Source: Acidobacteriota bacterium (GTDB lineage: Bacteria; Acidobacteriota; Thermoanaerobaculia; Multivoradales; Multivoraceae). From it: a DNA stretch of 64,000 nt. A program made the position numbers and the translations under genes. Of the stretch, positions 42,846 to 50,562 are shown piece after piece. The DNA lies in contig JAPOWR010000001.1 of NCBI GenBank assembly GCA_026707545.1, positions 2,323,778-2,387,777 on the forward strand, read 5' to 3'. The notes beneath the pieces are model-generated. The model was not told where the DNA came from. It made no database searches and saw only the letters and a program-made list of their open reading frames with translations. How positions within the stretch are numbered: position 1 is the stretch's first letter; the number at the start of each line of letters is the position of its first letter.

Positions 42846-45140
42846 CTAACGCCTACCGAGGAGGAGTACCGCCGCCGCGGGCAGCACCGTCACCGACGCC
42901 AGCAGGCATGCCGGCAGGCCAACCAGCATCACCGCGGCCATCGTCTCCAGGCCAGGGTGATCGGTGAACAGCAGGATCGAGAAACTCGCCGTGGTGGTCA
43001 GCGTCGTCATCGCGATCGCCCGGCCTACCGACAGGGCAGCCCCGCGAACGGGCTGAGCCGGATCGTCCAGGAACCTGTGGACGACATGGATGCCGTCGTC
43101 GATGCCGAGACCGAAGATCAGCGGCAGCACGAGCCAGGTCATCACGTTGAAGGGGATGCCAACCCAACACAGCACGCCCAGGGTGAACGGCACCGCGGCC
43201 AGCACGGGCAGCACCGCCAGCAGGACCGAGGCGGGCCGCCGGAAGTCGACGCAGAGGACGAGGAGCACGAATCCCAGGATCGCCCCGGCGATCCAGGGGA
43301 TCCACGGCCGGTCGCCGATCATCATTCCCTCCACCACCGCCAACAGCCCGCTGGCACCTGGGTCGATCGCCTGCACCACCTCGCGCTGACGCCGGGCCAG
43401 GGCGCCGTCCGCCTTCGAGTCCGCGGCGTAGGCGTAGACCAGCAACTCCCCGGTCGGCGCGATGAACTTGTCGCGCAAGCTGGGCGGCAGGGAGTCGATG
43501 TTCGGTGGCCCAGCCGCCGCGGCTCGACGGAGCGCCCCCACTGCCAAGGCCCGGGGATCGCCCATTCCCCCGCCGGCCGCGGCCGTCCCGTCCTCGGCTC
43601 CCAACACGCGGTGCAGTGCCGCGGCCCTCTCCGCCAGATCGGCCGGCAGAATCGTGCCGAGGCTGACCGTCTCGCTGAACAGCGGGTGACCGTCCAGCCG
43701 GCCCCCGAACTCCCGAGCCTCTTCGAGGCTCTCCGCGGCCAGGATCCACGGTGCGCCGTTCGTGCCCAGGACCTCCTGGATCCGGTCGACCATGGCGATG
43801 GCCGGCACGCCGCGGTTCATGATCCGCTCCAGCCGCGTCTCGACCTGCAACCACGGCAAGCCCGCAAGGGCCGCCGCCACGAGGACACCGCTCACCACGA
43901 GGCAGCGAACTGGTCGCTCCGTCGCCCACCGCACGACGGAGGGGAGGCCGGGAACGGGGACGGGCGTCGGACGCCCGGCCGGGGCCGCAGCCGCGGTTTC
44001 GAGCCGCCGGCGGTGTCGCCGCTGCCGCAGCACCCAGACGGAGGGCAGGACGAGCAGCGTCAACGGCAGACAGAACAGGAGACCCAATCCGCCAGAGAGG
44101 CCGAGATGGAGCGCCACCGGGTCCGGCGCGGTCGCCGCGATGAGGAACGCCCCCGTCGTCGTGATGCCCCCGGCGACCACGCCACGGCCGGCGCCGGACA
44201 GGGTACGCCGCAACGCCTGCTCGAACGAGCGACCATGAGCCAGTTCCTCTCGCTGGCGCACGAACAGGTGGACGGCGAAGTCGATGCCGAGACCGAAGAC
44301 GGTGACGCCGAAGAACGTCTCCATGACCGTCAGCTTCCCGGTCAGGAGGCCGACCGCGCCCAGAGCGGCGCCAATCGAGAGGATCAGGACCGCGGCCACC
44401 GACAGCATGCCGCCGGGTCGCTTCTCGACGATCCGGAAGAGCAGCAGGACGAGCACGAGGCTGATCGGTGTCAGGCGCTTGATCGCGCCCAACGTCTGCT
44501 CCTGGTCGCCCGCCGACAGCGCCGGCAGGCCCGAGAAGCCCGCCGTCACCCCGGAACCGGCCAGGGCGCTCTCGATCGCGGCTTCGATCTCGAAGAACGG
44601 GCTCTCGCCCACCTCTTCCGCCAGCGGGTCCTTCGCCATCTTGATCTCGACGAGGCGGGCGCCGGGCACGCTGGCCACCGCGCCGCGAAGCGCCACGGCA
44701 GAGGCGGCGAACTCCGCCAGATTCGCAACGTCGTCCGGCCGCTCGACGAGGGCGAGCCAACGGTCGAACAGAGGCCGCTCGACAAGCCACGGCGCCTGCT
44801 CCGCGAGCCACTCGAGCGGCAGTGGGCGTCGGGCGGCGGCGACTGACGGCAGCGCCGACGCGGCCTCGATCGTGCGGTCTACGGCCTGATCGAGTCGCTC
44901 CTCCTCGCCCTCGAGCAGTACCAGAAGCAGACCGCCGAGTTCGTACTGCTCGGACATCTCGAAGTAACGGCCGACGTGCTCGTTGGCCCGGTTCATGACG
45001 CCTGTGAACGTGAGATCGACCGTCGTCGCCGGCAGCAACGCGGCCAGAGCGAGCGCCGGCAAGACGGCACAGGCGATCGCCCTCCACGGCGAGCGAATCG
45101 TCCATCGCGCAACCGCGTCGAGTGCCCGTCTCATGCTCAT
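42846..45140 (-). CDS. MMPL/RND-family transporter (HpnN-like)
   Basis: 764 residues. N-terminal helix WRAIACAVLPALALAALLPA; a large periplasmic domain; helices of the first half with VTVFGLGIDFAVHLFVRQRE; a second half repeating the scheme with LPLIFGLGIDDGIHVVHRFLD. The paired GIDxxxH motifs and the two-fold domain order are those of bacterial MMPL-type exporters, of which HpnN moves hopanoids. No hopanoid genes are visible here, so the substrate (probably a lipid) is open. Divergent from the LLM oxidoreductase across 66 bp. Confidence 0.88.
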   Translation of the reverse strand: MSMRRALDAVARWTIRSPWRAIACAVLPALALAALLPATTVDLTFTGVMNRANEHVGRYFEMSEQYELGGLLLVLLEGEEERLDQAVDRTIEAASALPSVAAARRPLPLEWLAEQAPWLVERPLFDRWLALVERPDDVANLAEFAASAVALRGAVASVPGARLVEIKMAKDPLAEEVGESPFFEIEAAIESALAGSGVTAGFSGLPALSAGDQEQTLGAIKRLTPISLVLVLLLFRIVEKRPGGMLSVAAVLILSIGAALGAVGLLTGKLTVMETFFGVTVFGLGIDFAVHLFVRQREELAHGRSFEQALRRTLSGAGRGVVAGGITTTGAFLIAATAPDPVALHLGLSGGLGLLFCLPLTLLVLPSVWVLRQRRHRRRLETAAAAPAGRPTPVPVPGLPSVVRWATERPVRCLVVSGVLVAAALAGLPWLQVETRLERIMNRGVPAIAMVDRIQEVLGTNGAPWILAAESLEEAREFGGRLDGHPLFSETVSLGTILPADLAERAAALHRVLGAEDGTAAAGGGMGDPRALAVGALRRAAAAGPPNIDSLPPSLRDKFIAPTGELLVYAYAADSKADGALARRQREVVQAIDPGASGLLAVVEGMMIGDRPWIPWIAGAILGFVLLVLCVDFRRPASVLLAVLPVLAAVPFTLGVLCWVGIPFNVMTWLVLPLIFGLGIDDGIHVVHRFLDDPAQPVRGAALSVGRAIAMTTLTTTASFSILLFTDHPGLETMAAVMLVGLPACLLASVTVLPAAAVLLLGRR

Positions 45141-45206
45141 GGAACGCTGCTACAGTCCCGCGCGCCCGTGGCCCTGAAGATGGGGGCCGCAGAACGAGGA
45201 GAAGAG

Positions 45207-46049
45207 ATGAAGTTCGGCATCATGTTCGCCAACACCGGCCCGTTCGTCGATGGCCCGCCCGCCGCGGGTCTGGCTCAGGCAGCCGAAGCCGCCGGCTTCG
45301 ACTCGCTATGGACCGTGGAGCACGTCGTCGTCCCGCGCGGCTACGCCTCCCCCTACCCCTATGACGAAAGCGGCAAGATGCCCGGCGGACGCGAGGACTT
45401 CGACATCCCCGACCCGCTCGTCTGGCTATCCTACGTGGCCGCGGCGACCAAGAGCATCAAGCTCGCCACCGGCATCCTGATCGTCCCGCAGCGTAATCCC
45501 CTGGTCACCGCCAAGGCCGTCGCCACGCTCGACAAGCTCTCCGGCGGGCGCGCCGTCCTGGGCGTGGGCGTCGGCTGGCTCGAGGAGGAGTTCAACGCCC
45601 TCGGCGTGCCGTTCGCCGGCCGCGGACGCCGTCTCGACGACTACATTCGCGCCTTCCGGGCCCTGTGGACCGAGGACTGCCCGAGCCACGACGGCGAGTT
45701 CGTCTCCTTCGCCGACTGCTATAGCCGGCCGCAGCCCGTCCAGGACTCCGTGCCGATCGTCGTCGGCGGCCACTCGGACCGCGCCGCCCGCCGCGCCGGC
45801 GAACTGGGCGACGGTTTCTTCCCCGCTCTCGGCGACGTCGACAAGCTGAAGCACCTGCTCGGCATCATGCGCGAGAGCGCCGAGGCGGCGGACCGCGACC
45901 CGGACGCCATCGAGATCACCGCCAACGGCGGACCGCCGGATCACGTCGCACGCATGGCCGAACTCGGCGTCTCCCGCGTCATCTTCCCGCCGATGCCGCC
46001 CGACCGGCTCGCCCAGTTCGGCGAAGAGGTCATCTCGAAGTTCAGTTGA
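45207..46049 (+). CDS. LLM-class flavin-dependent oxidoreductase
   Basis: 280 residues; GAGGAG lies 6 bp before ATG 45207. TIM-barrel luciferase-like marks: MKFGIMFANTGPF, AEAAGFDSLWTVEHVVVP, KLATGILIVPQRNPLVTAKAVATLDKLSGGRAVLGVGVGWLEEEF and PIVVGGHSDRAARRAGELGDGFFP. The ordering is that of the F420-dependent LLM subgroup, although F420 use cannot be confirmed from sequence. Substrate unknown. It may terminate at the hairpins in 46082-46137. Confidence 0.9.
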   Translation: MKFGIMFANTGPFVDGPPAAGLAQAAEAAGFDSLWTVEHVVVPRGYASPYPYDESGKMPGGREDFDIPDPLVWLSYVAAATKSIKLATGILIVPQRNPLVTAKAVATLDKLSGGRAVLGVGVGWLEEEFNALGVPFAGRGRRLDDYIRAFRALWTEDCPSHDGEFVSFADCYSRPQPVQDSVPIVVGGHSDRAARRAGELGDGFFPALGDVDKLKHLLGIMRESAEAADRDPDAIEITANGGPPDHVARMAELGVSRVIFPPMPPDRLAQFGEEVISKFS

Positions 46050-46081
46050 GCCCCACTGGGTGCGCCGGCGTGACATCCGAC

Positions 46082-46137
46082 CGCCCGCAGACGGGCGCTC
46101 GGACTGTGACGCTGGTGGCGCGCGGACGCGCCACCAG
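46082..46137. terminator. Two perfect hairpins between the LLM and ThuA genes
   Basis: Two inverted repeats follow the LLM gene by 33 bp. The first is CGCCCG-CAGA-CGGGCG (46082-46097). The second, 46112-46137, has 11-bp arms CTGGTGGCGCG/CGCGCCACCAG around CGGA. Neither is followed by a T-run, so an intrinsic terminator is only one reading; a REP-like element or a mRNA 3'-protecting hairpin is as likely. Symmetry is exact, so the structure itself is certain while the role is not. Confidence 0.45.
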
Positions 46138-46203
46138 GGTTCCCGCCGACATCAGGCGCGATGCCGCGCAGCGGCGAGCCTACGCGGTGGTAACTTCCCC
46201 CGC

Positions 46204-47094
46204 ATGATCCAAGCTCAAAGTCGCATTCGCCCCCTGCTCCTCGCATTCGCCCTGCTGCTCGCCGCTGCCACCCCCTCAATCGCCTCCGAATCCAAAGCCG
46301 ACGACCCCGTCCGCATCCTCTTCCTCAGCAAGTCCTCCGGCTTCCAGCACTCGGCGATCAAGCGCACCGACGGCCATCCCAGCCACGTCGACACCGTGCT
46401 CGCCCAGGTAGCGACCGAGCGGGGCTTTGAGATCACGTCCACCAAGGACGCAGGCCTCATCAACGCCACCCAGCTCGCCAACTTCGACGTCGTCATCTTC
46501 TACACGACCGGCGACCTGACCCAGCGCGGCGGCACCGGCGAGGGCTTCTTCCGCGGCGACGGCAATCCCCCGATGAGCGCCGACGGCGTCTCCGACCTGA
46601 TCGCCTGGATCGAAGCCGGCGGCGGTTTCGTCGGCTTCCACCCCGCGACCGACACCTTCCACGGCGAGAACGACGAGGTCACCCCCTACGTCGGCATGAT
46701 CGGCGGCGAGTTCGTCCACCACGGCGCCCAGTTCCCGGGGATCGTCCGTGTCGCCGACGCCGGCCACCCCACGATGAAATCCATCGAAGACGGCTGGAAG
46801 ATCATGGACGAGTGGTACCTCTTCAAGAATGTCGCGAAGGACCACCTCCACGTCCTGGCGCTGATGGACCCCGGCGAAGAGCGGGCCAAGCAGGAGGTCT
46901 ACGACATCCCCCCGTACCCCATCGCCTGGTGCCGCGAACTCGGCTCCGGCCGCGTCCTCTACAACGCGATGGGCCACCGCGAGGACGTCTGGGACCACGA
47001 GATGTTCCAAGCCTGGGTCGGCGACACAATCGCGTGGGCGGCAGGCGAAGGTGAGGCAGCCGCCACGCCGAACTGGGGGGACGTGGTTCCGTAA
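46204..47094 (+). CDS. Exported ThuA domain protein
   Basis: 296 residues from ATG 46204. Signal peptide RPLLLAFALLLAAATPSIAS. ThuA-like (glutamine-amidotransferase-fold) domain: VRILFLSKSSGFQHSAI, DVVIFYTTGDL, WIEAGGGFVGFHPATDTFHG, YVGMIGGEFVHHGAQ, HPTMKSIEDGWKIMDEWYLF and GRVLYNAMGHREDVW. ThuA proteins take part in trehalose/disaccharide use; periplasmic forms like this are common in sugar-degrading bacteria and act on unknown sugars. Convergent with a small membrane protein gene 1 bp away. Confidence 0.92.
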   Translation: MIQAQSRIRPLLLAFALLLAAATPSIASESKADDPVRILFLSKSSGFQHSAIKRTDGHPSHVDTVLAQVATERGFEITSTKDAGLINATQLANFDVVIFYTTGDLTQRGGTGEGFFRGDGNPPMSADGVSDLIAWIEAGGGFVGFHPATDTFHGENDEVTPYVGMIGGEFVHHGAQFPGIVRVADAGHPTMKSIEDGWKIMDEWYLFKNVAKDHLHVLALMDPGEERAKQEVYDIPPYPIAWCRELGSGRVLYNAMGHREDVWDHEMFQAWVGDTIAWAAGEGEAAATPNWGDVVP

Positions 47095-47095
47095 C

Positions 47096-47344
47096 CTACT
47101 GATCGCGCTCCTGCCGGATTCTCTCGAGTTCCTGTTGGAACAGCTCGTTGTACCGTTCCTCATCGAACGATGGACTACCCATCGGACCTCCGTGTGGACT
47201 ATCTGCCGTTGACAACATCCAGCGAGCCAAACCGCCGAACACCGAGAGTCCGACGACAATGGAGCCGAGCAATACACCGGCGAGGATCTGACCCAAGGCC
47301 ACTGCCCACACCGTCTGCCAGAAAGATATGGGTTCTCTACTCAT
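47096..47344 (-). CDS. Small membrane protein of unknown function
   Basis: 82 residues from ATG 47344, chosen for a very good GGAGGT 7 bp upstream; a GTG at 47359 lies inside that site. One or two hydrophobic segments (FWQTVWAVALGQILAGVLLGSIVVGLSVFGGLARWML), then a polar acidic tail (SFDEERYNELFQQELERIRQERDQ) likely a short helix in the cytoplasm. No family recognised. The composition is lower in G+C than its neighbours. Confidence 0.7.
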   Translation of the reverse strand: MSREPISFWQTVWAVALGQILAGVLLGSIVVGLSVFGGLARWMLSTADSPHGGPMGSPSFDEERYNELFQQELERIRQERDQ

Positions 47345-47669
47345 TTCTCTTACCTCCACTCCGATAGTCAGCGTGAACGCGACGTACTCTGCCCTCGCGC
47401 CGCCGTAGTCCCTTCAGTGTAGCCACACCGCACTCGCAGTTCGGCACGCTCGGCGGGAGCAGCAACGAAAGACTGAAGAGGGGCATCTCCAAGAGGACGA
47501 TCTCGGCTCCACTTCATTGGATTTCTTTGTGTTCCTCGATGCCTAGGTGATAGATTCAGTCACCCAAACGGAGGTCCCCGACGGGCCGGTCTCGCGGCCT
47601 CCGACACCGCCAAGCCGACCGTCAGGTCCAGCATCGGATGACAACCGAATGATTGACAAGGAAACCGGC
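47345..47669. other. 325-bp intergenic region between small membrane protein and HNH gene
   Basis: No gene is supported here. The sequence is less G+C-rich than elsewhere, with short T-rich tracts near 47515-47535 (ATTTCTTTGTG), as expected for a promoter region serving one or both divergent genes. An in-frame GTG at 47547 and ATG at 47649 could extend the HNH protein N-terminally, but the added residues are Pro/Arg/Ser-rich and do not look conserved. I could not assign -35/-10 boxes with confidence. Confidence 0.5.
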
Positions 47670-49175
47670 ATGAGCACCAAGGAGCGCCTGGGCGAGGAGA
47701 TCGCCACGCTCGCAGCGCGGATCGACGCGGCGACGTACGAGTTGCTTGTTCTCATTCGCAGGTTCGACGAAGAGGAGGGCTGGAACTGCGGCTTCCTCAC
47801 TTGCGCCCAGTGGCTCACCTGGCGAATTGGCCTCGCACCCGGCGCGGCCCGCGAGAAGGTGCGGGTCGCTCGCGCCCTGGGCGAACTGCCCCTGATGAGC
47901 GAGGCGATGAGAGGGGGTCAACTCTCCTACTCCAAGGTGAGAGCGTTGACGCGCATCGCTCGGCCCGAGACGGAGAAGGACCTCGTCGAACTCGGGAAGG
48001 CCGGAACCGCGGCCCACATCGAGCGGGTCGTCCGGTCCTGGCGGAGGATCGACCGTTCGGTCGAGGCTGCCGACGACGAACTGCGCGACGCGTCGAGCCA
48101 CGTGAGAACGCACATCGACGAGAACGGCATGTTCGTGATCCGCGGGCGTCTGGCGCCGGAAGCGGGCGAGGTAGTGATGAAGGCGCTCAAGGCGGCCAGC
48201 GAGAAGCTCTACGCGGAGGGCCAGGAGGACCGGCAACCCGCCGGCAAGGTGCGGGCCGATGCGCTGGTGCTCGTCGCCGAGAGCGCGCTCAAGCGCGGTC
48301 TCGACCCTGGCTCAAGCGGCGACCGGTTCCAGGTCGTCGTTCATGTGAGCGACGAGGAACTGAGGGCCCCGGAGGAAGGTCCGGCGGTCGGCTGCGCGTC
48401 GTGTGCTTCCACCGAAGCGCAGGCGGCAGACGTTTCCGCGGAAACGTCACCGACTCGCCCGCAGCAACATTCCGCAGCGAGGGCTGAAGCCGAACACGTT
48501 TCCGCGGAAACGCCCGACGGATTACAACCGGCACATGGGCGATCCTCAGTCGGCGGCGCCTGGCTGGGGGACTCGCACATCCCTGTTTCCGCGGAAACAG
48601 TCAGACGGATCGCCTGCGACGCCGGCAAAGTCCGGATCACCCACCGATCGGGCCAGATTCTGAGCGTCGGCCGCAAGACGCGCACGATTCCACCTCCGAT
48701 CCGGCGCGCCCTGGAGTTCCGCGACCAGGGTTGCCGCTTCCCCGGATGCACCTCAAAGCACTGCGATGCCCACCACATGGTCCATTGGGCCGACGGCGGC
48801 GAGACGAAGCTCTCGAACCTCTTGCTTCTCTGCCGGCGGCACCACCGACTGCTCCATGAAGGCGGCTTCAATGTGCGGATGAGCGAGGACGGCGCCGTGC
48901 AGTTCTTCCATCGCCGGGGACGGCCGCTGGAGGAGAGTCCGGCGCCACCGCCGGTCGGACTCCACGCCGCACGGGAGTTGGTCGAGCACCTGGAGAACGC
49001 CGGCATCCTGGTCACGGGCAAGGAGTCAATGCCGAGTTGGGACGGCCGGCCGCTCGACCTGCCCTACGTCATGGAGTGCCTGTGGAAACCGCCACCGCAC
49101 CTCGAAGCGGCGGCAGCCCGCGACGAAACACAGCCCGCGCCGCGTAGGGGCCAACGGTTCGGAACTGCGGCATGA
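47670..49175 (+). CDS. DUF222/HNH endonuclease domain protein carrying three internal palindromes
   Basis: 501 residues from ATG 47670 (AAGGA 7 bp upstream). The DUF222 helical part covers about 1-215 (ERLGEEIATLAARIDAATYELL ... WLTWRIGLAPGAAREKVRVARALGELP), followed by a Ser/Thr/Ala-rich linker. An HNH nuclease follows with CRFPGCTSKHCDAHHMVHWADGGETKLSNLLLLCRRHHRLLHEGG, complete with paired Cys and HH ligands. VSAETVRRIACDA before the HNH is family-typical. Two more VSAET copies sit in the linker. Function in these common multi-copy proteins is unknown; phage- or element-derived nuclease is inferred. Its TGA overlaps the next start. Confidence 0.9.
   Translation: MSTKERLGEEIATLAARIDAATYELLVLIRRFDEEEGWNCGFLTCAQWLTWRIGLAPGAAREKVRVARALGELPLMSEAMRGGQLSYSKVRALTRIARPETEKDLVELGKAGTAAHIERVVRSWRRIDRSVEAADDELRDASSHVRTHIDENGMFVIRGRLAPEAGEVVMKALKAASEKLYAEGQEDRQPAGKVRADALVLVAESALKRGLDPGSSGDRFQVVVHVSDEELRAPEEGPAVGCASCASTEAQAADVSAETSPTRPQQHSAARAEAEHVSAETPDGLQPAHGRSSVGGAWLGDSHIPVSAETVRRIACDAGKVRITHRSGQILSVGRKTRTIPPPIRRALEFRDQGCRFPGCTSKHCDAHHMVHWADGGETKLSNLLLLCRRHHRLLHEGGFNVRMSEDGAVQFFHRRGRPLEESPAPPPVGLHAARELVEHLENAGILVTGKESMPSWDGRPLDLPYVMECLWKPPPHLEAAAARDETQPAPRRGQRFGTAA
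48429..48448. repeat. Perfect 20-bp palindrome, copy 1 of GTTTCCGCGGAAAC
   Basis: GAC, the core GTTTCCGCGGAAAC and GTC read identically on both strands. It is in frame and encodes DVSAETS in the linker before the HNH domain. Same core as copies 2 and 3. Confidence 0.9.
48497..48512. repeat. Perfect 16-bp palindrome, copy 2 of GTTTCCGCGGAAAC
   Basis: C + GTTTCCGCGGAAAC + G, encoding HVSAETP. It lies 68 bp after copy 1 (start to start); flanks differ from copy 1, so the shared unit is the palindrome alone. Confidence 0.9.
48583..48600. repeat. Perfect 18-bp palindrome, copy 3 of GTTTCCGCGGAAAC
   Basis: CT + GTTTCCGCGGAAAC + AG, encoding PVSAETV in the conserved segment before the HNH domain. 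This copy is probably the ancestral one since the amino acids are typical of the family here. Confidence 0.9.
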
Positions 49176-49981
49176 ACAGGATGACCGACCAGCGGTACCT
49201 GCTCGAGGACCAGTACCGGGACCCCGCAAACCTGCAAGATCGCGCCCGGTTGCATGCCCGCTTCAGCGTCAATCCGCGAGGCTGGTTGCCATGGGTCTTC
49301 GATCGGTTCGCCTTCGGGAAGGAGGCGCGCCTGCTGGACCTGGGATGCGGGCCAGGAGACCTTTGGCGTGCCAATCGAGCACGGATTCCGTCGGGATGGG
49401 ACATCACGCTGGCTGATCTCTCTCCTGGCATGCTCGACGCTGCCGCCACACAGCTTGGCAAGGAACGGTTCTCCTATCGCGTCGCCGACGCCCAGGATCT
49501 GCCGTTCGACGACGACTGGTTCGACGGAGTGATCGCCAACCACATGCTCTACCATGTGCCCGATCGGGAACGGGCACTGGTCGAGTTGCGCCGGGTACTC
49601 AAGGCTGACGGACGTCTGTACGCCGCGACCAATGGGCTCCCTGACGGAATCGGCCTGGGCGCCTGGGTACGGCAAGCGTTGCATCAGGAGGACCAGCGCC
49701 CGGAGGAGAGCACGATCGACCTCTTTAGTCTTGAGACCGGCCGAGCCCAGTTGAAAAGGGTGTTCGCCTCCGTCGCAATTCACCGCTATGAGGACGCCCT
49801 GGAGATCACCGAGGTCGAACCCCTGATCGCCTATGTGCGCTCGACTGGCGGAACCCTGGCGAATCCCGACAAAATAGACGAGTTACGCGACGCGGCGGCC
49901 ATGGAGATAGAACGCCATGGCTGTCTACGTCTGGCCAAGAACGCCGGGATGTTCGAGGCAAGCGCGTGCGCCGAGCTTTGA
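49172..49981 (+). CDS. Class I SAM-dependent methyltransferase
   Basis: 269 residues; the ATG overlaps the HNH gene stop (ATGA). Motif I RLLDLGCGPGDLW, acidic end of beta-2 in ITLADLSPGML, FSYRVADAQDLPFDDDWFDGVIANHMLYHVPDRERALVELRRVLKADGRLYAATNG (motifs II-IV). The C-terminal third (ITEVEPLIAYVRSTGGTLANPDKIDELR) resembles small-molecule and tRNA-type methyltransferases with a helical cap. Lacks the Cys set of ArsM. Substrate unknown. Confidence 0.92.
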   Translation: MNRMTDQRYLLEDQYRDPANLQDRARLHARFSVNPRGWLPWVFDRFAFGKEARLLDLGCGPGDLWRANRARIPSGWDITLADLSPGMLDAAATQLGKERFSYRVADAQDLPFDDDWFDGVIANHMLYHVPDRERALVELRRVLKADGRLYAATNGLPDGIGLGAWVRQALHQEDQRPEESTIDLFSLETGRAQLKRVFASVAIHRYEDALEITEVEPLIAYVRSTGGTLANPDKIDELRDAAAMEIERHGCLRLAKNAGMFEASACAEL

Positions 49982-50033
49982 CAACGTCCGGACTGGGAGC
50001 GGGCTACCGTTTCCGAGGCACGATGGAGATCCC

Positions 50034-50465
50034 ATGAAGAACCCACCTGAAGGCTGGCCGAGAATCTCGCCCTCCCTCTTCTACGAAGACGCCGCAGCCG
50101 CGATCGACTGGTTGACCCGGGCCTTCGGATTCGCGGTGCAGGAGAGGGTAGAGGACGAGCAGGGGCGAGTCGTCCATTCGCAGCTCGTCCTGGACGGCGG
50201 CCTCATCATGGTCGGGCAGACAGGTCTGCAGCGGGACCGGGAGTTCCAGAAGTCTCCGCAGGCGGTCGGCGGCGCGAACACGCAGTCCCTGGCCGTGTAC
50301 GTCGACGACGCCGACGCGCACTGCGAGCGGGCACGGGCAGCGGGCGCCGTCATCACGATGGAGCCAGCGACCCAGGACTACGGCGAGGGCTACTGGGTCG
50401 ACCGGAGCTACGGAGCCCTGGACCTGGAGGGACACCACTGGTGGTTCCTCCAGCGACTGCGTTAG
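50034..50465 (+). CDS. VOC family (PhnB/glyoxalase-like) protein
   Basis: 143 residues; GGAG lies 6 bp before ATG 50034. Two beta-alpha-beta-beta-beta units: ISPSLFYEDAAAAIDWLTRAFGFAVQER ... LVLDGGLIMVGQ and QSLAVYVDDADAHCERARAAGAVITMEPATQDYGEGYWVDRSYGALDLEGHHWWFLQ. The layout is that of PhnB-like VOC proteins; the expected metal ligands are only partly present, so no reaction is proposed. Same direction as ArsS downstream, 97 bp away. Confidence 0.88.
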   Translation: MKNPPEGWPRISPSLFYEDAAAAIDWLTRAFGFAVQERVEDEQGRVVHSQLVLDGGLIMVGQTGLQRDREFQKSPQAVGGANTQSLAVYVDDADAHCERARAAGAVITMEPATQDYGEGYWVDRSYGALDLEGHHWWFLQRLR

Positions 50466-50562
50466 CCCGGCGGCACCGGGAACAGACACCGGCCGCGGGC
50501 GGGTTCTGCACTACAGCGTCACTCGACGCGCTAGCCTCGTCTACTGAACCAGAGGCTCACTC

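Noticed and set aside
47345..47669. Small RNA or riboswitch in the longest gap.
   Set aside because: No stable conserved fold or T-tract found by eye; treated as promoter region.
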